This document shows, piece after piece, positions 40,801-51,576 of a DNA stretch of 64,000 bases. Source of the DNA: Leidyana gryllorum EB-2025a (lineage: Eukaryota; Apicomplexa); the NCBI GenBank assembly GCA_048772705.1, contig JBLWGC010000230.1:1364001-1428000 (forward strand), in the 5' to 3' direction. Each line of letters begins with the position of its first letter. The first letter of the stretch is position 1. Below the pieces are notes generated by a model. The model was given only the letters and a program-made list of their open reading frames with translations, did not search any database and was not told the origin of the DNA. Both the position numbers and the translations under genes were made by a program.

Positions 40801-43623
40801 TGCGATGGGCAACATCACCATCGGGCGATCCATCATAGACACCAGAAAGATCGGTTTGCGTCCGAGATAGAACCGACGAACACGGCCTCGCAGATCAGTG
40901 TTGAGTGCAGCAGCGAGATCTGAGGTCTCTTGCGCGATCTCATCTGGCGTAGAATTGTGTACAGTGAACACTTTTGGCAGTGTTATGAGCTTCCAGACCG
41001 GTTCCTTCTTTGGTTCCATGGCGAAGCCGCATAGAGCGGCATATTGTCGGTTAGGGAAACGAGAGGAAGAGTCATAACGGCTCAGCCAAACAGCCGTGCC
41101 AATGTCATTCGAACGCCATTCAATTATACGAGGGAATGCCACAAGTAACTCCGACTCAATCTTATCCGGTAACGACGAATGTGGACCGTCGTAGGTCAGT
41201 TGCACCGGAATGTCCTCCGGCTGACGCGCCCCAGCTTGAACAGGTGCTCGAGAGTCTGGACCTCCATACAACTTTTCCAACATTCGCAGCTCCTTGACGT
41301 AAGCTCCTACCGATGGGGCCGAATCGCACTGCACCCACGGACCCTTCCAGCCATTCACCGGGTCTCTTCGACCCCAACTGTCCACGTGACTTCGTTCCCA
41401 GCCCGGAAACGTCCCGGCCCACACATAGACCGGCGTAACGGCAGCAAACTCGGTCATGTGATAGAAACCGGAGGTGCTGCGGAACTTCTCGTGGAGACGC
41501 TTGGTAGTTGGGCAGGCGACCGAGTTGAGGATATGGCGAACCGGCACAGAGTCTGGGGGCAGAACGCCAAGACAGGTTGTCAGCAACAAGTTGCCCACCT
41601 TCAGACCCCGATGTAACTCAGTTAAAAGTACCGCAACGTCGTTCTTCCCCAACGCTGTGCGCAGTCGCTCTGATGGATTGGGAACCTGCTCGAGGATCAA
41701 TTGACGCCCCTTTTCGGTCAGGAAGCAATGCACTATGAGCATTGCAGCCGAGACAAACTCAGCAACAGCAACCCATAATGCCGATTGGAGATAACTGCGG
41801 ATATGGAGACTTGTGATTCTCGGGATGGCACTTTGCAGAGCCTCGTCGCTCCCAGGGTGAGGGGGAGGCGAAACTGTGACGGTAAAGTCAGAGATCAGAA
41901 ACAGCTGCAGGTCAAGCGCGTCCGGATGGAGACTTGACAACACACTCGACTTGGACGTGGAGCGAGCTCGAGGCAATCGTATTGGACGAGGCTCGTAAAT
42001 CCAAACTTTAGCCGGACAGTTAGTCGGAACATGCGTTATGGCCCACACCAAGAAGTCGGGGAAATCCGACAGCGGTCGCCCCTCTACTTTTAAGGGTTTC
42101 GGTAATGCTATGGGATCAGGCGGCCAACCCGGACTGATCCCTCCAGTCACTGTGTACCGCAGATTCTCGGCGCACAAAGGGGGCTCCTCTGAAATGATGA
42201 ACTCATCCCTCGTCGAATTGGGTATGCGATATCGGGCGGCATATAGAGGCGGTTTGCGACTTATCTGTGATGCCAAGGGATGCGCCCATTCCACATTCAG
42301 TTTCGGCATCTCTGATGTCGCAAATGGGTCTTGATAATTAGACACTTGAATCTCCGAAAAGTCGTGTAGGGTTACTTCCCACACAACATAGGTCATGTCT
42401 GGAAGACAACGTATGCATAACGCTACTTCATGTTGTGTCATTGTCTGAATAAAACGAGCCAAAATGAGCGCCTGTTCTTCTGAATCTTTGCGCCATTCAC
42501 TAGCCGATAGCGTTGTAGCCCAAGGCCCTCCGGGATGGAAGGCTTTGGAGCAGCTCGCAGCAGCTCGCTTGTTTAATTGAAACGAATCGGTGGGCCGCGA
42601 CAACGAGATCGTGGTTTTAACTTTCTCGTACGTCAGCGTGCGTGCACTGGAATCTCTTCCCACGGCGCCTGCCATAGTGGTGGCAGTCCAGGAAATGACC
42701 GATATATCCACCACAGACAGTGGACAGGGCTTAGTCCGCATTGGGCCGCGCTTCAATATCTAAGAGCAGCAACAGATAGTGTGTGCTCGGAGACACGGTT
42801 GCCACTTACCAGCTTAGCGCAGCAGTCATCCAATATATACAAGAGTTCTTTCTCATTAGGGGCCCAGGTAAGTCGCCAAACTGCATACAACGGAAATTGG
42901 CGCATCGAGCAAAGCCGGCTGCTTACAGCTGTTAGCATTAGCACCACCGGGAGTGGAACCATCCTGACAAGGCGGTCTCCCGAATAGCTGCTGTCGAGTG
43001 TAGTGAAGGAGGTCGTAGTCGCGGAGTGGGGGGAAAACGTAGGGCGCGGCACGAACGAGTACATTGCGGCATAACTGTGGCTCTCTTTCGAGCTCCGACA
43101 GATTGTTTGCCAGACGGAATACTCCCCACTTGAGTGGGGTCATCCAGACGGGCGGCGTATGCTGGGAGGCAAGATCGTTGATAGCCCATAGCAAGCCGGC
43201 GATCTGCATCCCGTGAGAGAGCCAAGTAGCTCTGTCGCCAGCATAGAAAGGACACAAGCACGAAGGAGTCTGCGGATGCGAACGTTCGGTCTGTCCTCTA
43301 GAAGGTGAAAGGCTGTTCCGATTGGGGGAGTGACCTCGTTTGCCGAGACCAGCTGGGTAAGACTGTCGGAGATGAATCTGGAAAGGGCAGACGAATACGC
43401 GGTCCCCAGCTTTATACATGAGGCCAGCATCGGTCCTAATGGAACCATGGTCGACTTCGAGTGGCAGGTCGTGATTGGGTACAGCTGTGGACTCGCGTTC
43501 TTCCGTTGACACAACCTCAATTGTGGGGCAGGACGGCAGTAACTGTCGAGTTTGTGGCTGGATGGGAGACTGGACCTGGGTACACTGAAAGGAACGGACC
43601 AAGCTTCGGATCCGCCTCCGCAT
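34822..43623 (-). CDS. Giant RCC1-propeller protein
   Basis: Four exons (42927-43623, 42810-42880, 39314-42759, 34822-39265; introns 46, 50 and 48 nt) join into 2,885 residues. The joins use gtaagc, gtaagt and gtaagt donors and keep frame, linking what would otherwise look like two or three genes. The first 1,550 residues are largely helical and unrecognised. Around residues 1,740-2,330 lie about seven RCC1 repeats, such as VACGEQHTLVVLRDGS, QCGSDFTMAILEDGRLLSFG, SCGALHAAAIYEPDGRLYVWG with GQGDAGQLGL, ACGEAHTIAQG, AWGQNELGQLGLG and LFVWGCNDCCCLGV, enough for one propeller. The last 450 residues are disordered and Pro/Ser-rich. No HECT, kinase or FYVE domain is seen. RCC1 propellers commonly bind proteins or act on small GTPases; a GTPase gene lies 21 bp upstream, but a link is speculative. 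Confidence 0.78.
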
Positions 43624-43644
43624 GTTTCACAAGCAACAAGCTTT

Positions 43645-44584
43645 TTAGTTTCTTGGTGCGGCTAATAGGGCTCCTATCATCCACTTAAAGGCCTCCTCTA
43701 TGCCTTCCCCATCTGTGGCCGAGCAGTAAAAGACACGCCTGCGATATAAGTCTGTCTTTTGCACTTTTGAAAGTCCCCCCTACTGACCATTCTTTCTGCA
43801 TTAGGCTTGGATGTGACATTATGGCGGAGACCTCTTTCAAGATTGAGGTGTGTTGCGGAGCTTTGTTTCGACCGACGGGCGAAACCAAAGGACTGCTGAC
43901 GCTCATGAGTTCGGGGTCGTCGCAGGCCGACCGTGGGGAGGGTACGACTCGGCTGGGGCTGGCAGCAGCCCGTGAGTCGGCGAGTTTGCGGGGGGAGACG
44001 TCAGGGGTGCTGAAAGCGATCTCAGGAGCTGAGCGATTACTGTTGGACTGAACCATCAAGTCGCATTTGGTCACTAGGATCAGCAGAACGGAGGCCTTGA
44101 AGAAGACGTCCATGAAAGGCTGCATGAGTTTAGCAGCTGGAGGTGTCTGTGCTTTCAGTCAGCGATTGGGGGAGATATTTACCTAAAGCAAGGCGGCCTC
44201 TATCGTGACCGTCGATGACAAAGACAATAGCATCTGGATGGCGCATCGGATGGGCGTGTGGAGGGAGATTTAGCCATCGAGCAGTGCTCTGGGGGTACGT
44301 ACAATGAGACAGTCTGCTCTGGGAGCGCGACCTACGATATCGTCTTCCTCAATGTCCGCGGAATCGTAGATGATCAGATTTGCATTACCAACGCGTGCAG
44401 AACTAATCTCAAGGCCATCTGTATGCGTGATGGGCTCATCACACTTGGTGATGTAGCGAATGATGCTTGTCTTGCCAGAATAGCTAGGCCCGCCGAATCG
44501 GATATGAAAAGTACGTGTGCCTGTCAGGCACTCGCGGCACCAGGCTGGAACGACTGGCGCTACACATTGCAGCAGAGCGTCCAT
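43645..44584 (-). CDS. Atypical Arf/SRPRB-like small GTPase
   Basis: Four exons (44299-44584, 44183-44233, 43788-44136, 43645-43738; introns 65, 46, 49 nt) encode 259 residues. Seen: P-loop GPSYSGKTSI, AIVFVIDGHDRGRL, helix AAKLMQPFMDVFFKASV, LLILVTKCDL (G4) and YCSATDGEGIEEAFKW (G5). This order matches the Arf/SRP-receptor-beta branch. Two oddities: the switch II DxxG reads IYDSADIEEDD with no Gly, and a Ser/Pro-rich insert of about 75 residues follows TKCD. There is no N-terminal Gly for myristoylation. It may bind GTP without normal hydrolysis. SRPRB or a divergent ARL are the best guesses. The 21-nt gap to the RCC1 gene on the same strand is remarkable. Confidence 0.68.
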
Positions 44585-44733
44585 AGTTTTTGGCTGCAGC
44601 GCAATGCATTAGCTTGAACAGGGCCTGTACACCCTTGAATGGTCCACCCTGTGTGCGATGAGACACCGATTCGGGCAACTCAAATTATTTTACATCCTCA
44701 CCACTCCTCGCCCCTTTCCAAGCAGTTATCACC

Positions 44734-45454
<721 letters not shown>

Positions 45455-45731
45455 GAAGAGAAGTATCCTTTGATCCAACTGTTCTATCCTCTCTCTCTCT
45501 GCTTGCCGCTCCTGTGTGATAGTGCTGGGAGGTCCTACATGACGGAACAACAACAGCAACTACCACTACTTCCAACGACGATTCATCCAATACCCACCCC
45601 CCAAATGATTAACCTTTCAAACAACAAAGTAGTCACAGCGCATTACTTCTACAGCAACGGCCGACGACGACAGGAGGAATTGAAGTGGATTGATTATACG
45701 TGTAGAAATCGAGAGAGGTGTGTTCTTTTTA
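45455..45731. other. 277-bp convergent spacer
   Basis: This lies between the stops of ARF1 and CWC15. It holds a short (CT)n run at 45489-45500 and AC-rich sequence; I see no gene. Confidence 0.5.
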
Positions 45732-46536
45732 TTACTGGATATATTTCTTCAAGAAACGTTGGTGAAACGGACTTCGAACAGCGTCATTGATGAATTTCGG
45801 CTTCTTGTTCCGCTCCTCTTTCAGCGGAACTCGAAACACCGCCTCCTCTTCCCAACTCCGCTGCACTTTCGTCTCCTGCAACGACTCGGCAATCCTTTGT
45901 AACTGTGATTTCTCCTCTGCCTCCGCCTTAGCTTCCTTTATAGCCTCTCTCTCTCGCCTCAAAGCCTCTAACTCTCTTTGTAACTCGGCTTCATCGTCTT
46001 CACTGTCGTCGTCACTGCTGCTGGCCGCCTCGCCGTCGCTCTCGTCACCACCTGTCGGTCGTGGCCTGAGCAATAGAGAATCATTCAACCGAAACCCTCT
46101 CCAAAAGCGACTTACGGTGATCCATCTGCCGGGTCTTCGGAACCTTGGCTCGGCGCCGCTCGTTTACGGGCACCACCACTGTCAGCGTCGTCTTCAGAGT
46201 CACTGTGATGCTTTATAAAGTCGGCATCGCGGTCGACCTCCACCAATTTGGCCAAATTCCTACGAGAAAGGCAGTCAACGAGTGTGTTTGCAAAACGTGC
46301 GCTTACTCATCCAAAGTTGCCAGAGACGCGTAAGACTGCGCTTGATCGATATATGACGCAGCCGAAGAAGGGGGCAATGAATGGGTTTCGCGTTTGATGA
46401 CTCTCCTTCTTTTCAAAGTACGTTGACTTGGCGTATCACGGCTAGAGACTTTGGTTGTTGGAATTGAGCTAAGGTTTCCGCCCTGATTGGATCCTCCCAA
46501 GGCGGGAATATAGGTGGGTCGTTGCGCGCCACTCAT
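45732..46536 (-). CDS. CWC15: Spliceosome protein CWC15
   Basis: Three exons (46307-46536, 46116-46259, 45732-46065; introns 47 and 50 nt) encode 235 residues. Cwf15/Cwc15 is a small, mostly disordered part of the Prp19-associated spliceosome core. The N-terminus MSGAQRPTYIPALGGSNQGG corresponds to the family's ARPTFEPARGG start, then SSRDTPSQRTLKRR. The middle is acidic (DDDSEDDEAELQRELEALRRE), and the end holds the family signature RSWEEEAVF and FINDAVRSPFHQRFLKKYI. The start is the ATG before SGAQRP; upstream codons in frame lack ATG. PRPF6, another splicing gene, lies about 1.7 kb away on the same strand. Confidence 0.92.
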
Positions 46537-46552
46537 AAAAGGGTGCAAAAAA

Positions 46553-47244
46553 CTACTGTTTCTTCTTGGTCACAGCAAGGGAGGTATTAGCGGAATCTCG
46601 ACGCGCTCGTGCAATAGCGCCCGAGGCAACCCAGGTGACGGCCAGGGCAGACAGTGCCGAGCCTATTGACATGCCAACTATGAGGAGAGCTGCGCCGGCT
46701 GCTTTCTTGTTATCCTTGATCTGCTCCAAATCCGAGGCCAGGGCCTCCAAACCCACTATAATTTGACCCCAAAAGGTCAGCGGGACCGGAACATCCATAT
46801 GCTCCGCCTCCTTGTAGCCCTCCCGGACAAATTTAGCCAAACTCGGAACATCACGAGTCCCTCTGTATTTGTACATCTTGTTGTCCTATACACACATAGC
46901 AGCAGTCTGTGGTGGTAGAAAGGAGAACTCACTCTGAAGTATACGAGAGTGGGGTAGGCAGGGACATCAAATCGAGTGCAGATCTTCTTGTTGTTGACAC
47001 AGTCCACTTCAGCTACATTGATCTGATCATCGTGCACTTCATCCACCAGCTTCTCCCATATCGGTGCCAGTCTCTTGCAGTGCCCACACCAAGGCGCATA
47101 GAACTTAATGAACCAGGGCCCTGTCGTCATCCCTTCACCAATCTGAGTGTCATGGGTGAAGTTCCTGTCGGCTAACTGAATGACATTCGTGGCAACAGCG
47201 GCCAAAGCCGACAAGTACAGTGTCGCCAATCCAACAAACTTCAT
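46553..47244 (-). CDS. Membrane thioredoxin-domain oxidoreductase (TMX-like)
   Basis: Two exons (46933-47244, 46553-46885; 47-nt intron) encode 214 residues. MKFVGLATLYLSALAAVA is a signal peptide. The thioredoxin domain has FYAPWCGHCKRLAP, the CGHC redox site of PDI proteins, and DVPAYPTLVYF with the cis-proline. A span (GAALLIVGMSIGSALSALAVTWVA) follows, and the protein ends KKKQ, which fits a cytosolic KKxx ER-retrieval signal. Disulfide exchange in the ER lumen is the expected role. The stop is only 16 bp from CWC15's start on the same strand. A soluble paralogue follows upstream. Confidence 0.88.
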
Positions 47245-47641
47245 ATTTTTCGCCCACGACACACTAACGTAATCTTTATAACCTTCAGTTTACTTCTACT
47301 CTCCCCTTGAGTTTCTTATTGTTGTCGTGTCAGTGCGGTGCTACAAAAATCTCGCTCCACCCGAGATCCACAACTTCACCGTCCATTGTCCTAAAATGCC
47401 AACAGTTGCAGCCATACTTGTACCAGAGCTGTGACTATTGCTGGTGGCGCAGCGAGTGTGAGACAACAGGCATCACAATCTATCTTTGTGGCTTGGAAAA
47501 TAAGAACCAGCTATCCAACCAGGAAACATAGCTGATTCGGCCATACCAATACTTCTTCTCCTCCGCTTGGTCAGCTGCGGGCCTTACGTGCGTGTGCAGC
47601 CAGCCGATTTCTCCCCCCATCTTCTGTGTCTCAGTGTCTTT
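47245..47641. other. 397-bp spacer, possible extra exon
   Basis: No clear gene. If the donor-like gtgaaaag at the end of the next gene were used, a 3' exon reading ADQAEEKKYWYGRISY could lie near 47520-47590, but the donor is weak and I have not included it. Confidence 0.35.
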
Positions 47642-48164
47642 TCACCAGAACCAACGATGATTAGACTGCTTGCGCAAGCTCTTTTCCCCATCCGCAGGGG
47701 CCGGAAGGTCCTGGGCTTCCAGAGACTGCCAGCCCTCATTGATGAAAGCTTGAAGGTTCTCCAGCTTGCGTGAACCTTTATACTTGACTACCTGATTGTC
47801 CTGCACACACAAAGATGACTCTTAAAATCACGCCATCTCAAGATCTTACCCTGAAGAGAAGGAGGCTAGGGAACCCGCGGATGCCAAAACGCTTAGCCAA
47901 TCCGCGTTCGACGGTACTGTCGACGCTGCCAATGTGCACCTGGTCTCCAACAACGTCAACCAACTCTTCCCATGTCGGAGCCAGACGTTTGCAGTGTCCG
48001 CACCAGGGAGCGTAAAACTTGATAAACCATGTGGAATGATCGCCTATGTCACTGGAATTGGCGCCAATGTGCGTAATGGACTCGAAGTTATCTCCAGTGA
48101 GCTCCACAGGAGTGCCAGCAGAAGCCAGCAGTCCGAAGAAGAGTCCAGGAATGAATAGTTGCAT
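47642..48164 (-). CDS. Single-domain PDI-like protein
   Basis: Two exons (47850-48164, 47642-47800; 49-nt intron) encode 157 residues. MQLFIPGLFFGLLASAG is a signal peptide. FYAPWCGHCKRLAPTWEEL carries the CGHC site and IRGFPSLLLF the cis-proline. The intron sits at the same position as in the neighbouring TMX-like gene (after LLLFR / VYFR, before DN), so the two arose by tandem duplication. Unlike the neighbour it has no membrane span and no KDEL-like ending as modelled (SNHRWFW), so the 3' end may be incomplete. It probably acts in oxidative folding in the secretory pathway. Confidence 0.8.
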
Positions 48165-48265
48165 CAGTGGAAAAACACAAGATATTAATCACTAAATTCA
48201 GAATTCTTGGCAGTCACTTTCAGATGGGCCATGCGCACACACCATTTTTATGCCCAACCAGATCC

Positions 48266-51200
48266 CTAACTACTAACACCCCCCTCCATTTCGTGGGCTT
48301 CTTTGGCTAATTCGGGGTGGTATTCGATGACATATGCAATCAATTTCTGAAACGTCCCAATCTTCCCATCCTAAATGCAATCCACTTACCTGACGCATCG
48401 TCTTCCCCCAGTTCTTCACCTGTTTCTGACACCGGTTCCATCGATAACCCCCATTCGGTTCGGCTCGTTCGGCTGCAGCCACAATGTCCTTTACCAGCTT
48501 CTTCTTGTCGTTATGCTGCAACTCGAACGCTAACCATTCCCCATAGGCGTCACCAAGTCGCTCGTCCAGTTCTGTAGCCTTCTTGAACCACTCACGAGCC
48601 TTTCTCTCTTTGCGGTCCTGCCAAAACAGCCTGCACAACCAACAATTTTGATCAAATCTCGCACCATCGCACTCACTTTGCCGCCGCCAGAACACAGTAC
48701 GGGTCGTTTTCGGTTGTCGCTATGGCTTCAGCGGCTCGAGCAGCTCTACCAGCAGCCTCCTGCAACCAAATACTTTCACTCCACAGCAGACCAGACTTGG
48801 GGCACTCCTGTAGAGCTTTATTCATCACATGACGAGCGCTGCTAATGTCGGAGAGTGGATCAGCCAGCTCGATCTCGGTAGCCTTCAACCACACCAACTC
48901 GTCTTTTGGTACGCATATATTGGCCTGTCGAAGACATTTGTTATCTGAATATACATGCGAGTGACAGCTCACCTTTTCACGCATGGCTCGTGCTTGTGGG
49001 TAGCGAGTTTGCTTTAGTTTGCAGTCGATTGCACACACCCACAAGGGAACCGATTTGGGCAGAGTCTTGAGGCCCTGCTCATATATAGCGGAAGCGGCCA
49101 CATAGTCCGGCCCTCCCTCCTTCTCGAGCTCGAGAGCAGCATTGATCAGCCATAAACGGGCGTGCTTTGGATGTTGCTCCAGTGCTTGGGTGACCATCTC
49201 TTTGGCGACGGCATAAGTGCCATGCTGCCTCTCGAGTTGAACACTCTGCATCCATATAGCGGCGTCTCCAAGCTGCTCGCGAGCCTCTTTCAGGAGACGA
49301 CGGGCTTCACCAACGTTCCCGGTCTCCCTCTCGATCTTTACCGCAGCCAGAGCAATAGCCTCCTTGTCTTCTGCCTTCTGCATAGCCTCTGCCAGAGTTG
49401 CGCGTGCACCTTCGACGTCTCCGTCGAGCCACTGTCCCTTTGCAAGCATCAGCCAAAACAGCTCTTTCTGAGGCATTGCAGCACACGCCTGGCGTTGCAA
49501 CTCGCGAACCCGTCCCTGTGAACTGGGGAAGCGGCTCTCGAGATCGATGAGAGACAACCACACAGACTTCTTGGTGGGCAGCAGCTCTGTACACGTCTCC
49601 AAGATTGCTCGAGCCGTCTCTGGCTTGTGCTTGGCGAGTGACGCCTCGGCCTCCTCGAGACGAGCGGTTTTCAGTGCTTTCGGGTTGGGGGCATCTTGGT
49701 CATACACACTAATGGCTTTGATGATGGCTCTGCAGGTGGCAGTATTCCCTCGAGCCTCAACCTCTTCTGCATGATTGACCCAAACGGTGCGATCAAAGAC
49801 CACCTCGTCGGCTTTCAGCTTCTGAAGACCGTTCCTGAGCATATTGCGTAAATTGTCTTCTTGAGCCCCTCTGCGTGACTCTTCCAGCTCAGCGGCCGCC
49901 ACCCAGATTTCGGTGGATGCGGGACAGTTCTTACGGGCTTCATTCAGAGCCTTTCGAGCATCTTGATGATTCGAGACGCTTGCGAGTTTCAACCACAGCT
50001 CAACTGATTGGGGCACACACTCAACGGCTCGGAGAAGGAGGAGACGAGCGTTCTCTTCGTTCTCCAACGCCACGGCCTCCTGCCACAAGCGAACTGAATT
50101 AGAGATTCTCTCGAGTCCTTGACGTAAGACTCGGCGTTTCGCTTCCACATCCGACTCGCGCGACGCCAATTCGACCCACAGTCGAACAGAAGTCGGAAGA
50201 AATTTACCCACAGCAACGGTCAGATACGTCTTAGCGTCTTCAGCGTTATGTAACTTTGCAGCTTCCATCCAAATCTCTTCTTCTAAAGGACATTTCGAGC
50301 ACGCTTCCGTGATGATATCCCGAGCGCGGCCTATGCGCCCGGCACTCTGCTCCAACCGAGCGTAAGCGATCCATCCTTTGGGGTTCTTGGGATTAGTTGC
50401 CACGATCGACTTCAGAAGCGAGCGGTGCTTGGAGGTATTAGTTACATCGGCTTGACTGATGGAATCGAGCGCAGTCAAATAACCGGCGGGATCCACCACC
50501 GATGTCTTGCCAGTGACCGTACCGGCCATTACATTGTCCAATTTGCTACCTAAGGCAGACTGAAGGCCTTCTGCGAGCCGCGATGTCGAATTGAGGGGAG
50601 TTGCAGCAGGTGTAGACAGGCCTGCAGGTGTGGCCAGTCCCAACGGAGTGGCCAAACCCAGCGGAGTTGCCAATCCGAGCGGCGTGGAGAGTCCTAAGGG
50701 AGTCTGCATCCCCAAAGGAGTCGACAAACCCGGTGTGGGGGTAGCGTAACCCATAAGTGGTGTGTCCATACCACCTCCAGCAGTAGCCACTACAGCTTCC
50801 GGCATGGGTGTTATAGATCCTCCAAGATTACCACTCGCTCGTGCAGCCGCTTCGACTAGAAGGTTGTCAGGGGCCCTTTGTAAACGTTGTGGTCTCTTCT
50901 GTTTACTTCTCAAGCCGGGATCGCCAATGTCAGGGAGAGACTCCCATTCTTCTCGAGTAACACTCGCCAGATCGCCCTTCAGATCCGCGAATTGTTGATG
51001 AATCGTAGGTCTGCAAAACACGGGATTCTAAATGTGCATTCTCCTCTTCGAACTCACTTTTCTGCTCGGAGTTTTGCCAATTCTTCTTTAAGTCGTCGTT
51101 CTCGGCGCTGTCTTCCTCGCATATCCATCATCACATCAATGGAGTCGTAGGTGATGTCAGCTTGACGATCTTCCTCGTCGTATTCTGCTGACTGGAAGAG

Positions 51201-51546
51201 TGCTTCATTGTAACCATTAAACTCGTCGTAGTTCCGGTCACTGTAGTCGCCCCGGTCGTGGTCTGCTGCCGTATCATCACGAGAGACACCACCTGCAAAT
51301 CCAGTAGCTCCGCGCCCACGACCTGGAATATATCCTGGGGGCGGAGTGCCCCATTGACTGAGGTATATATAAACAGAATAGTCTCATCATGTAGCTCACT
51401 CTCGAACAGGAGGCCTTGCAGGAGCTGCAGTGACACTAGCGCGACTCAGGACGGATCTGTAGGGTGGTAGGTGTGCTTGTCAATACTCGGGTGACTTACT
51501 GGCTGATGTCCACCGTCGGTCTAGCTGGGCCGATTTGAGGCTGCAT
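48266..51546 (-). CDS. PRPF6: U5 snRNP splicing factor PRP6
   Basis: Seven exons (51500-51546, 51400-51456, 51058-51357, 48973-51010, 48677-48924, 48390-48630, 48266-48346; introns 42-48 nt) encode 1,003 residues. PRP6 bridges U5 and U4/U6 in the tri-snRNP. The PRP1 N-domain shows PPPGYIPGRGRGATGF, NYDEFNGY and IHQQFADLKGDLASVTREEW. VVDPAGYLTALDS and about 20 HAT repeats follow (KSIVATNPKNPKGWIAYARL, ALQECPKSGLLWSESIWL, REWFKKATELDERLGDAYGEW). Length is near the human protein. A run of TPLGL units sits between the N-domain and HAT repeats. The intron at 48925-48972 is in frame without stops. The ATG is 30 bp from the divergent UPF2 ATG. Confidence 0.95.
50601..50756 (-). repeat. TPLGL coding repeat in PRPF6
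   Basis: About nine 15-24-nt units on the minus strand encode (A/S)TPLGL-like motifs between residues roughly 200 and 255. TP-rich stretches occur here in other PRP6 proteins, but the regular array looks lineage-specific. Confidence 0.75.
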
Positions 51547-51576
51547 ACCCAGCTCGAGGAAAAATTATGGTCATCG

